Of a DNA stretch of 64,000 nt, positions 45,090-56,082 are shown one piece after another. The DNA is from Cocos nucifera (Eukaryota; Streptophyta; Magnoliopsida; Arecales; Arecaceae). The notes beneath the pieces were generated by a model. The model ran no database searches and was not told the origin of the DNA. It saw only the letters and a program-made list of their open reading frames with translations. The translations under genes and the position numbers were made by a program. Each line of letters opens with the position of its first letter. Position 1 is the stretch's first letter. The DNA is taken from positions 1 through 64,000 of the forward strand of contig QRFJ01000048.1 in NCBI GenBank assembly GCA_006176705.1. The letters run 5' to 3'.

Positions 45090-45700
45090 AAGTACTAGAT
45101 CCGAATCCTAATGGATTCTGAAAGGTTGGATCTGATTCTAAGATCCAAAACTAAGAAACAGAGAGACTGAGGAAGACCAATAGATTGAGAGAGGGAGGGC
45201 CGATCGCTCATCAGCCACCGACAAGAAAGATCGAGAGTGGAAGGGAGGGAGGAAGGGGGTTCGACCTCACCGCCATCATTGGAAGGGAGGGGGTCCGGCC
45301 TCACCGATGAGGAAGATCGAGAGAGGGAGAATGGGATATTGAGAGAGTGAGAGAGGGAGAGAGAGGGTCCGACCTTACCGGCATCACTGGGAGGGGTGGG
45401 GTTTGACCTTGCCGACGAGGAAGATCGAGAGAGTGAGAGAGGAAGGGATGGGATCCGACCTCATCGATGAGGAAGATCGAGAGAGGGAGAGAGAAAGATC
45501 GAGAGATAGAAAAGCTGGGAGGAAAGGGTTCGGCCTCACCGTCGTCGTCGACGAGAGAGGGAGAGAGGGAGTGATCGAGGGGATGGCAGACAGTCGAGCC
45601 AGCTCGAATATGCAGCCAAGCTGGCTTGGGCCATAATCGAGTCAACTGGGAGAGGACCCGAGCCGGATGTCTCAAGCATGAAGCCGATTATCTCAGGTAT
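45090..45700 (+). repeat. GA-rich imperfect repeats
   Basis: Repeated GAGGAAGATCGAGAGAGGGA and GGTCCGACCTCACCG phrases. This is the counterpart of 38480-38990. No gene. Confidence 0.65.
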
Positions 45701-46395
45701 GGAGTCGGCTTGACTTCTGAGTAAACAAAATTTGATATGTCTCTCTAAGATTCCAACTTTAAGTCCTAAGGTGCCATCATCATCTACTTTATTCTTCTTT
45801 TAGATTTTTGGATTAACACCAAGATTCATGCAAGAGATTGGATCTACGACTGTTGCTCATTCTTAATTATTTATGAATATAATTTATGTTGTAAATTTTA
45901 TTGCATAATATTTTTTGAATGTTTATATTTTGTTGCTTTTGTTTATTGCATTGCATAACGATAGACCCATCAATTGATTAGTATACATAATCTTCGATAT
46001 CCGTATAATTTTATATAATTATATGGATTAAAGAATTATGTACAAGGATCAATTGATTGTCCAATATGGATAGTTTGAAAATTATAGATAATTCTATAGG
46101 TAATTACAGTAATCAAATGGTATGCTAAGGATTTTGAATAAAATTTTGGATAGTATTTTTCTTTTGTTCTTCCTATATGAGAGAATTAAGAAAAAATACT
46201 ATCAAAATTTCATTCGATCTCTGTTGCATATCATTTGATTACTGTAATGAACCTATAAAATTAATATAATTTCTGAATGGGATAGGATCTATCTTTATCT
46301 ATTAGTTGATGATAGAATGCATTTATTGCATATCTAAAAATAATATTTAATATGAGTTTCACACATGATTTACTTACAGTATCATCATTTTTAAA

Positions 46396-49300
46396 ATGGA
46401 TAAGGGGTGGATGAAGTTTAGTAGGCTCTTGTCAAAATATGAGGCTGGACTTCAAAAATTTCTTGATTATGCTATAAAAAAATTTGGAGACCATGGGCTG
46501 ATCCAATATTCTTGTAAAAAGTGTATGGGTGGGCCATGGCTATCTCGTCAAGATGTCAATGATCACCTCACTATTTATGGCTTTAAAGTCGGTTATGAAA
46601 TTTGTTGGGACCAACATGATGAGGGTAGGCCGCAAGAAGGCAATCAACCTGAAGGAAGAGTGGAATAAATGGTTTGTGATATTTTTTCATTTATTGACCA
46701 TAATAACGGTGCATCTACATCCATGTCTGATCCTGTGATTGATCGAATGACAAATAGTGAGGATGTGGAAAAGGTCCGTAAGTTGATGGAGGATGCTAAT
46801 GTTCCGTTGTATCCTAAATGTGAAGAGATGGTGAAGCTTGAGTTCTTAATCTGATTGTATCATGTGAAATGCTCCAATAGGTTCAGTAATAATAGAGTGA
46901 ATTGCAAACTAGAGCTTTTGAAGGACATTCTTTTGGATGATGCATGAATTTTGAAGAATAATTATGAGGCATCGAAGATTATTGAATAGCTGGATTTTAT
47001 TTATACCAAGTTATATGCATGTCCCAATGATTGTATGCTCTATTAGGAGGGAGATGTCAATTGCAATGAGTGTACAAGGTGCGGTGTATCAAGATGAAAA
47101 TAGAATAAAGATGGCACATCAACTCGTATACCTCAAAAGTTGATGTGGCACTTTTTTTTAATTTTGAGACTATAAAAGTTGTTTATGTCAGCAAAGATAT
47201 CAAATGACATGAGATGGCATGAAGAGGACCGAATAAAAGATGATGCATTGAGGCATCTAATCGATAGAGAGGCATGGTAAAAGTTTAATGAATTACATTC
47301 CGACTTCGTGCAAGAGATACGTAATGTGAGGTTGGGCTTATCGTATGATTGTTTCAACCCATTCAAGCATATGAATACTGTCCATAGTGTATAGCCAGTA
47401 TTTATTCATGTTTACAACCTTCCACCATGGATGTGTATGAAAAAAATTCTTTGCTTTCATGACAGTACTCATCCCTGGACTGATGAAGGTAGGTAATGAC
47501 ATTGATGTTTATTTGCAGCCTCTTATTGATGAGCTAAAATAATTATGGAGCATTCAAGGTGTTTCAACTTTTGATGCTTTATTGAATGAGTCATTCTCCA
47601 TGCACGCAGCACTTTTATGGATAATAAATGACTTTCCAACCTATGCCCTAATGTCGGATTGGAGCATCAAAGGTAAGCTAGCATGCCCGATCTGTGGAAG
47701 AAACACACAATCTAGAAGGTTGATACATCGGAGGAGCTTTAGCTATATGAGGCATCGACATTTCCTCCATCGAAACCATCTATACAGAAGGAATGCATGC
47801 TCCTTTGATGGCATTATTGAAGAAGATGAGGCACCTAGTCGGATGTCTGGAAGTGAAGTACTTAGAGAGTTGGATGGTCTCAGTGTTGAATTTAGGAAAG
47901 ATGATCCGATTGGTGGTAAAAAAAGCATCGATCAAAGAAAGATGACACATACTTTAATTAGAGGAAAAAGAGCATCTTCTTTGACTTACCATATTGGAAG
48001 ACAAATTTATTGCGCCACTGTTTAGATGTAATGCATATTAAAAAGAATGTGTGAGCTTCTTTTGGCAACAATATTAAATATCAGGGATAAGATCAAAGAT
48101 GACTTGAATTCTCGACTTGATTTGAAAGAATGGGATATTAGAAGATCACTCCATCCAGAGTCGGCAGGAGGAGAATAGTGAAGGCTTTCTCATACATGCT
48201 TTGTTATGAATGCCTCCGAACGGTCCACATTTCTTCATGTGTTGGAGAACATAAAGATCTCAAATGGATACTCAAGCAACATATCAAAGCATGTGAATAG
48301 TAAGGATGTCAAACTTAGGAGATTGAAGACTCATGATTATCATGTACTAATGCAGGAATTGATCCCAATAGCTATTCGCCGCGTGTTGTCAAAAAATGTT
48401 AAAATGGTGGTTATTCGTCTTTGCAATTTTTATAGAGATATTTGTGCAAAGAGGTTGCTTAAGAAAGATGTGAAAAAAATAAAGGCAAGGGCAGTGACTA
48501 TATTATGTGATCTAGAGACAATATTTTCACCATCATTTTTTATGGTTATGATGCATCTCACCATGCACCTTATGGAAAAAGTTGCACTTAGAGGTCTAGT
48601 ATTCTACTGATGGATGTATCTTACTAAGAGAAATCTTCAAACTCTAAAATTTTATATAAAAAATATGAATCGTTTGAAGGAATCTAAAGCAGAAGATTAT
48701 TTGGATCAAAAGTATATGAATTTTTGTACCATATACTTAAACAAGCTAGAGACACGTCATAATCAGCCAATAAGAAATCATGATGATCAGTATGAGCCAA
48801 TTGAGCCTGCATTTGAGTCCATTCCATAGTTAGATAGACTTTTTACTTCATACTACCTCACTGATTTGAGCATTGAGGAAAGGGATAAGGCACACTGCTA
48901 TGTGTTCTTCAACTGTGATGTCATTGAGCCATACATAAGATGAGTCACTCAACATTATTTATTTTATAATAATTAAAAAAATATTTAATTATACCTAAAT
49001 TTATTCTTGTGCATGCAGTAAACACAAGGAGGTCATAAGAGTAAATTATGGCGCTCTAAGTATGCAGGAGAAAAAGAAAATGCATAGCAATAAATTTTCA
49101 GAATTGTTCAAAGATCATGTAAACGATTATATATTCTTGCTTGATATAACTTATTGGAACATATTTACTAATTAGGTGTCATCTCCTTAATTAGATATGG
49201 AGATTAACGCTCAGTGATATGAGCCCTGAAGTGCATGCTCTTTCAATGGACCCTAATCATACCGTGCGTGAGTATAAACAGCTCATCATTAACGACTATA

Positions 49301-49830
49301 AGTTTAATATTCATAATAGGTTCATAAATATGGCAACACAAAATAGTGGCATCATGTTAAGCACTACCACTAGGTGTTATACTAGCACGAGGGATTCACA
49401 TCCTTGTACAGAGGATTTGAACTATTATGGCATGGTGGAGAAGATAGTCATCTTGGACTATTATTCTAAAAGAAGGATCGCGTTGATGAAGTACGATTGG
49501 TTTGATACCTTATCACAGTCTAGGATGAAGACTGATGAGTATGATTTTACTCTCGTTAACATGCAACATCATCTCCGCACTAAAGAACCGTATATACTTG
49601 CCTCCCAAGCTAGTCAAGTCTTCTACATTAGTGATTCCTTGGAGCCTTAATGGGGTGTTGTTGTAAGGATGGTGCTTAGGCATATTTTTGATGATATCGA
49701 AGTTGATGACGATGTTGGACCATGCATGCAAAATGCTTCTTTAGGATAAAACTTACCTGGTACTGTTGAGGTCCTAGACACATTTGTCAGGAGCGATGGT
49801 GATATCCATATTGTAGATGCCACTAGATGA
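46396..49830 (+). pseudogene. TNP2-type CACTA transposase, broken
   Basis: Domains in order. Residues from 46396 (MDKGWMKFSRLLSKYEAGLQ, then CKKCMGGPWLS, HLTIYGF) match the Transpos_assoc N-terminal domain. Stretches at 47010-47400 (CPNDCMLY, RWHEEDRIKDDALRH, VRLGLSYDCFNPF, NLPPWMCMKK) and 47582-48025 (IINDFPTYALMSDWSIKGKL, then ACPICGRNT) match the TNP2 transposase core. 48206-48829 (LKTHDYHVLMQELIPIAIR, then LTMHLMEKVALRG, WMYLTKRNLQTLKFYIKN) matches DUF4218. 49219-49650 (YYGMVEKIVILDYYSKRR) matches DUF4216. At least a dozen stops and frame changes interrupt it. It would have cut and joined CACTA ends in the nucleus. Confidence 0.88.
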
Positions 49831-50117
49831 TGACTTCAATATTCTGGTATAAATTATTAGAGTCTAATTATTAATTTTTATTTAAATTTTTCTTTATATC
49901 TTTCTTATTTTGGTCAAAGAGCTCTCTTTCTTCTGATCTTTGAAAGCTTAAGAAAAATGTGTGCCATGCCAGTAGACCATGCCGTGCCGTGCCATGTCAT
50001 GTCGGTAGGTCCTGCCATACTAATATTAATATAAATATTAGAGACTATTTATTGATGCTATACTAATATTATTATTCAATATATTATATTAATTAATATT
50101 CATTAACATTACAGATC

Positions 50118-50330
50118 ACGATGGCACCAAAATACCATCTAGCTTTCACCCCTGTCTCCTGGTGGATTATGCGTAATTCAACATCCAAGGAGCAGTCGGA
50201 ACATACTCCGTCCACCTCAGTGCGTGTTTTGGAGTCACGAGCTTCGAGGATATGTTAGCCCACATTTCAGCTCCACCTCTAGCTCTGGCTTCGACTTTCG
50301 ATGATGATGTAGATTTGAAAAATTTTTAAC
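50118..50330 (+). pseudogene. Stump of CACTA second gene
   Basis: MAPKYHLAFTPVSWWIMRNS, then a hydroxyl-rich stretch with EQSEHTPSTS, matches the start of the second gene at 38400-38181. It then jumps to sequence equivalent to its extreme 3' end (about 36660). The middle exons are deleted. Confidence 0.65.
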
Positions 50331-50892
50331 ATATTTTATTTTTTAAAAAAATATTATAGTAAATTTTATTTGATAATAAAATTTTAGTATTTTAGAAGAA
50401 TTTATGTATTTATTATATTTTCTTATGTTATATATCTATATTTATCAAATAAAATATATAAAAAATAAAAATTTTAATTTTTTTAATTATTCAAGATCTA
50501 CGACAGCAGTTTTATAACTACTATCATATCTGTGCCAACTGCTACCATAGATCTGTGGTGTAGACGGTGCCAACCACTACATTAGACCTTTGACAGCGAT
50601 TAAGAAATCGCTGCTATAGATTATCTATGGCAACGGTTATGTAACCATTGCTATAGATAATCTATGACAGCAGTTATATAACCGCTGCTATAAGTCGATA
50701 TATTACAGCAATTTATAAACCACTATAATAGGTTATCTATGGCAGTGATTCAAACAACTGCTGTCATAGAGCTACGGTGACGACTGCAGTAGCAGCGGTT
50801 AAAAAATCATTGTCATAGCTTATGGCAGTAGTTTTTTGGACTACGATAGTGGTTACGAACCGCTGTCGTAGTCTTTTCTTGTAGTAGTGTTA

Positions 50893-51800
50893 TATATCTT
50901 AAAATTCTTTTTGCAACTTGCCAATGTGATTCTTTTGGATCTTCCATATAATGGCTAATTAATCCAACTCCATAAACTATATCCAGTCTGCTCATTGTCA
51001 ACTAGTGAAGGCTACCAACAAGACTCTTGAAGAGAGTTGAATCTATTTTTTTTTCTTTATCAATTTTGTTAAGTTTTGTTCCATAAGCAACAGGAGTGCT
51101 AATTTCTTTACAATATTCTATTTTAAATTTTTTTAATATGTTTTCAGCATATCTTTTCTAAGTGATAAAAATTTCTTTTTCATCTTGCTTAACCTCAATA
51201 CCGAGAAAGAAAGTCATAAGACCAGCATCTGTCATTTCAAATTCTCTTTACATAATAAGCTTAAAATTATCTATCATATCCTTGCTACTTTCAGTGATTA
51301 ATAAGTCATCCACATAAATACATACAATTAGAATTCCTTCCTTTCTATTGATGTACGTTGCATACTCATAAGAGCATTTCTTGAAACCAATTTTTGAAGA
51401 TAATTATCAAGATGAGTATTCCATGCTCGAGGAGTCTGCTTTAAATCGTATAAAGCTTTATATAATTCATAAACTTTATCATCCATATCTTTTATTTTGT
51501 ATCCTTTAGGTTGCTCAATATAAACTTCTTCTTTTAGCTCGCCATTTAGAAATGCTGACTTTACATCTATTTGATGTACTTTCCAATGATGTTGTACTAC
51601 AAGGGAGATAATAAGTCGAATAGTATCAAGTTGGGCGACTAGTGCAAATACTTCTTCATAATCAATTTCTTTTTTTTGTTTGTATCCTTTGGAAACAAGC
51701 CACACATTATATCTTTTGATGTTTCCATCAGCTGCATATTTAATTTTATATATCCATTTTACACCGATAGCTTTATGTACTTTAGGTAACGAAGTCAATT
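50893..51800 (-). pseudogene. Copia reverse transcriptase
   Basis: The minus frame 51798-51328 reads VHKAIGVKWIYKIKYAADGN, KGYKQKKEIDYEEVFALVAQ, HQIDVKSAFLNGELKEEVYI, EQPKGYKIKDMDDKVYELYK and ALYDLKQTPRAWN, the classic copia RT signatures. After a break, the region near 51310-51300 should hold the catalytic YVDD but reads with disruptions. 51001-50893 (MTMSRLDIVYGVGLISHYME, then WQVAKRILRYI) leads into RNase H across the CACTA insertion. Several frame breaks. Confidence 0.88.
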
Positions 51801-52139
51801 CTCAAGTCTTATTTTTTTCTATTGCTTTTATTTCTTCATTCATGGCTGCTCATCATTCATCCTTTTTGATGGCTTCTTCAATAGTCGATGGTTCTTGATT
51901 AAGATGTAGACAAAATAGATTATCATTATCTATTACTTCTATCTCATCATATACTTCTTTGAGACTTCTCATTTTTGTAGATCTTTTTTTTGGAGTACTT
52001 GAATATGTAAAACTAGAAGAATTTGGTGTTATTTAAGATGGAGTCGTTGGAACTGCAGGATCATAAGTATTTGACTTTTCTTCAATTTTTTTAGTTTCTT
52101 GATCTATCATTTTTTGTCTTTGAGTTTCTTCTTCTGTAC

Positions 52140-52790
52140 TCTAATTCCAAGTACAATCTTCGTCAAATATGACATCTCTACTTATTATCACTTTATTGAT
52201 GATTGGGTTGAAGAGTTTATATGCTTTTGAATTCTCACCATATCCAATAAAAATGCATCTCTCCTTGATCATCCAACTTCTTTCTCTTCTCTTTTGGAAT
52301 TTGTGCATATGCAATGCATCCAAATACCTTGAGATGTTTAATACTTATTTTATATCCACTCCATGCATCTTGAGGTGTTACATTCTTCACACTCTTTATT
52401 GGACTTCTATTAAGTAGTATACTGCACATGCAACCATTTCTACCTAGAATGACTTTGGTAAATCTTTTTCTTTGATCATACTTCTTGTCATATCCAAAAT
52501 AGTTCTATTCTTTCGCTCAGCCATGCCATTTTGTTGTGGACTGTATGCTGTTGTGAATTGTTGTTGAGTACCTTCAATGCTACAATACCTTTTAAATTTA
52601 TTTGAAGTATATTCTCCTCCTCTATCAGATCTTAATATCTTTATTTTATTTTTAATTTTTCTTTCTACCATAGCTTTAAATGTTTTAAATGTAGAGAATG
52701 TACCAGATTTTTCTTTCAGAAAATAAATCCATACTTTTCTATTATAGTCGTCAATAAAACTAATGAAATACTTGTTACCTCTAGTTGACT
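52140..52790 (-). pseudogene. Copia integrase core
   Basis: The minus frame has IKILRSDRGGEYTSNKFKRY, then FTTAYSPQQNGMAERKNRTI. This gives the second Asp and the Glu of the D,D-35-E triad in the usual setting. It continues with NRSPIKSVKNVTPQDAWSGY, HLKVFGCIAYAQIP and KRCIFIGYGENSKAYKL-like C-terminal sequence. Frame changes at about 52440 and 52235. Confidence 0.88.
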
Positions 52791-53458
52791 CAGGAAAAGG
52801 ACCACAAATCTGTGTGCACTAAATTCAAAGGTGTTGAAACATACTTTGTCTTGTTACTAAGAAAAAAAAATTTGGTTTGTTTTCCAACTACACAGCCTTC
52901 ACATACTTTTTTTGGGTGTTTTATAACAGGAAGTCCATTCACCATTCTTTTAGAAGATAATAACTTTAAACTTTCATAATTTAAATATCCATATCTTAAG
53001 TGTCATAATCTTGATTCTTTTTTCAAATCTACTTGATAGCACCTTTCAATCTTAGTTTTGATATTAATGAAAAACATCTGGTTCTTCGACATATGCACTT
53101 TTGCAATTATCCTTTTATTTTTATCCTTCAAAGTTAGGGTAGAGTCCTCCATTTGAATAGTCTAACTTTTCTCCAATAGTTGTCCAATACTCAGTATATT
53201 ACTCTTTAACTCTGGTACATGGTACATATTTGAGATGTACTCTTGTTCACCATTCTTTGACTTAAACATGATTTTACCTCTCCCTTTCACAGGTACTTTT
53301 GATGAATCATCAAATTTAACATTACCATGTATATCCTCCTCTATTTCAACAAATAGTTTTTTTCACCACACATGATTTGAAGCCCCAGAATCAAGAAACC
53401 ATATGCTTTATGGATCTTCAACTTTTTCTTGGCATGCGAGTAAAAGTATAGTTTTTTC
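52791..53458 (-). pseudogene. Copia protease and pre-integrase region
   Basis: Near 53395 the minus frame reads GFLDSGASNHVW, the aspartic-protease active-site motif (DSGA) of copia elements, followed by a stop. Downstream to 52790 the GAG-pre-integrase region is broken in all frames. Confidence 0.7.
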
Positions 53459-54415
53459 TTATTTTTCTACTTCTATTGTACCATCGATATAGTTGTTCAT
53501 TCCTTCAGTATTCTTGTGCCAACAATCTTTGTTGTAGTGACCATATTTTTTACAATTATGGCATTGTATATTTGATTTTGCACCACCATACAAACCTTGG
53601 TGTTTGTAATTGTGTTCGCTTCTTTTGGTGATAAATTCACATCGTGAATCATAATCATCTTTATTGCTATTCGATCGATTATGACTATACCTCTTTTGGT
53701 ACTTGATTCTATTATTACTTTCTCCATGGCTTTTGCCTTTGCAATGGTCAAGTTTCAATTTTGACTTGAGGGCCTGTTCTGTTGACTCAACTTCAGTCTT
53801 CTTTTATAATCTTTGTTAATGTACTTGGAGGGATCCTATCAATTGATCAACTGAAAGAGTAGTGATATCTTTTAACTCTTCTATGGTAATAATAATATGC
53901 TCAAATTTCGATAATAGGGAATGAAGGATCTTTTCTACAACTCGTACATCATCGAGTTTTCTCCACTTCACTTTATTTGGTTTACAATAACCAAAATGCG
54001 AGAAACATAGTCCACAACATTTTTGGACTCTTTCATGCGGATAGTTTCAAATTTCGCTCAAAGCTTTTATAAACGAATCTGCTTTACCTTTTCATCTTCT
54101 TTGAAGACATTAGTAAGGACATCCCATGCCGCTTTGCTCGAACTTGATTCAGTAATTTTTTCGAACGTTGACTCCTCTACTGCTAGATAAAGATAAAAGA
54201 GAGCCTTTTTATCCTTCTTTTTTTGCATCCTTTAACTCGTTACGTCGGTTTGCAGTCAAAGTAGCTTTATCTTGCTCAGTATACTCTTGATATCCATTGT
54301 TAACTAATTCTTAAAGATCTTAGGAATCAAGTAGTGCTTTCATTTGAATGCACCAATTTTCATAATTGTTGTTTGATAATTTTGAAATTTGAGTTTGAAG
54401 AAGTTGATTAGTCAT
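53459..54415 (-). pseudogene. Copia gag
   Basis: It starts near 54415 (MTNQLLQTQISKLSNNNYEN, then WCIQMKALLDS). EYTEQDKATLTANRRNELKD and FEKI-type stretches follow across several stops. It ends with a CCHC knuckle CHNCKKYGHYNKDC at about 53545. This is a typical copia gag (UBN2 type) of about 300 residues, not intact. Confidence 0.85.
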
Positions 54416-54447
54416 TTTTTTTGACAGAATCTTTCCTTTACACCAAC

Positions 54448-54746
54448 TGTTGGTGGGCTAACTCAACGAACTAATAAATATAATAGTTTAAAATAAGATT
54501 TATTTATAGAATGAACTCAAGTACAAATAAATTCACTTAGTTACAATATAAAATGCATACTTCTATTTATAAAAATAGAGCGACATAAGTTTTTACAAGA
54601 GATAGATACATCTCTATGAAGAAGATATTTTGTAAATAGATATATCTTCTAATTTAAAAGATACAACTTTTTAAAGGGACGCATCTCCATGTTATAAATA
54701 GATATAACTGTGGATAACTTTTCATAAACAGGTTTAGTAACCAACA
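54448..54746 (-). repeat. Copia 5' LTR
   Basis: A 299-base LTR, TGTTGGTGGGCTAACTC to TTTAGTAACCAACA on the + strand. On minus it is followed by GTTGGTGTAAAGGAAAG, a possible but unidentified primer-binding site, and then gag. Confidence 0.9.
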
Positions 54747-54750
54747 GGCT

Positions 54751-55460
54751 GTTGGGGTGACTTAGGTCATTGACAGCGTGGTACTTGGTGAGTCCCGAAG
54801 GAAAGACTGTTCTGTCGGCGAAGTGAGGATGGCTGACAGGGCCATGCTTCACGACACTGGCATCTTTGAGGTTGGCTGGATTTTGATGATATTCTTCGCC
54901 ACCCATTCTCGTCTACCACGTTTGATGCGGAACACCACCACCAACTTTTTGGGAATGGTCGACGTCCCATGCCGAGAAGTACCAATAGGTGCACGCGTTA
55001 GGACGTGAGGATGAGCTCGCGGTGGGATACGGTGGTCCACTTCCCATTAGCAGCGGGGCGAGGTGGTTTGAGGAAACGTACCTTCTTTGGTTGTGCATTG
55101 TAAGGCTTGAATTGTGCTGACTGGTGTGGGCTGAAGGGTGGAAGGTTGGTTGGTTTGAGGGTGAGTTCACGTGTAAATTTAGAGGTCTTGAAGGTGTGAA
55201 GAGTGGAGGAAGGAGAGATTGCATGGTGGTTGGTTTTCCCAGCAGCCCCTCTGAGTAATGGAATCTTCCTTTTTTTCTTTTTTTTTTGGACATGGGATCT
55301 TCCTTTGTTGCTTGAGAGAGAAAAATGTACTATTTTCCTCTCTGGAACTTGACGACGACTAGCAATTGGCACGGCGTTCGCTCCCGTGAGGACACCCTTC
55401 AAAGAGGCAACAGCAAAGGGGTCATGATTTTTTCTATTACAAGTCATCTGCATGGTTTAT
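54751..55460 (-). pseudogene. Probable 5' part of the LINE (ORF1 N-terminus)
   Basis: Removing the copia element puts this next to ORF1 at 27540. The longest minus frame (55453-54998, 151 residues) has KRKIPLLRG, then LKPTNLPPFSPHQSAQFKPY, then KKVRFLKPPRPAANGKWTTV. Other frames continue it (VVFRIKRGRREWVAKNIIKI). It is basic and proline-rich, as LINE ORF1 leaders often are, but I recognise no domain; position is the main argument. It is repeated at 62663-63372. Confidence 0.4.
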
Positions 55461-55559
55461 CTTGCATAATAATGTAATCACACGCGACCATCTCCATATA
55501 TCGAATAGTGTTGACCGGTACAAAATTTATAGTACAGCATGCATTCAAAATCATGGTCC

Positions 55560-56082
55560 CAAGCAAGGATTAAACACTACTATTAATGACTATAAATTCT
55601 AAATCAACCCCAAGCATCAGCAATCCACAATCATTTCCTGGGATAAAGATGACATGCATGGCAAGTACTATTAAAAATCATAAATATAGTAATTATAAAA
55701 TTTTATTGGTCTAGGATATTTTAGTGAAGTTAATCGGGTAGGAAAGATTAATTACAATAGATTATTTGAAATCCTTGGCAGTGGGGTTGGACCAAAATTC
55801 ATATCACTATCTCTTCGATTTTGATTGTGTTGTTAATGGAAGGAGATCTAAACAGTTCTAATTATTTGGGGGTAGAAAAAGGAAATAATTGATGAGCTAT
55901 ATATAATTTGATGATACCGTGTAGCCTCCTTCAATTAACTCACATTAGCAGAATCCATGGTATTTAATCAATATAAGGTATACTGACATAAATATATAGC
56001 ATTGAGGGGAAGAAATTTTGTTTTATATATTGGATTGTATGTTTGTTTCTTTTCAATGAAAACGGGTTGAAGGAAGGAAGCC
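55560..56082 (+). other. Upstream part of duplicated neprosin unit
   Basis: Similar to 9220-9887: shared AACCCCAAGCATCAGCAATC, GTGAAGTTAATC and CTCTTCGATTTTGATTGTGT phrases. It contains the conserved TATA-like AAATATATAGCA at 55990-56002. Confidence 0.7.

Larger units (their letters stand above)
42384..50889 (+). mobile_element. CACTA transposon with decayed TNP2 transposase
   Basis: The element is 8506 bases long, starts CACTAGTACAAAGATGG and ends CTTTTCTTGTAGTAGTG, with TTA on both sides. Subterminal CTATGGCAGCGGTT-type repeats lie at 42400-42730, 43715-43855 and 50490-50880. Inside, in order, are the palindrome, the C-rich block, the CT-rich repeats, the TNP2 gene (46396-49830) and a stump of the second gene (50118-50330). 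The host reading frame (copia RT to RNase H) is restored exactly when the element and one TTA are removed. Confidence 0.93.
27882..54746 (-). mobile_element. Ty1-copia element, interrupted by three nested insertions
   Basis: The LTRs at 27882-28187 (3') and 54448-54746 (5') both run TGTTGG...CCAACA. Flanks GGCTT (27877) and GGCTG (54747) match at four of five bases. A polypurine-like tract (TTTAAGGGGAGAATA on minus) borders the 3' LTR. Coding order on the minus strand is gag, protease, integrase, reverse transcriptase, RNase H, as in copia. Removing 28278-35671, 36078-41521 and 42384-50889, with one copy of each target duplication, leaves about 5.5 kb. Across the last of these the protein frame rejoins as KRILRYI-KDTIDHG. 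Several internal stops make it non-functional. Confidence 0.9.

Noticed and set aside
54751..55453. The 151-residue minus-strand ORF as an independent host gene
   Set aside because: It has no recognised domain, adjacent frames are equally open, and its position beside the copia insertion fits a broken LINE ORF1. The copy at 62910-63365 is part of the suspect repeated block and adds no independent support.
20880..55512. AATAGTGTT at 20880-20888 and 55504-55512 as the target duplication of the minus-strand LINE
   Set aside because: The left copy is about 20 bases from the T-run that could be the tail, and a 9-base match over 35 kb can arise by chance. Left open but not claimed.
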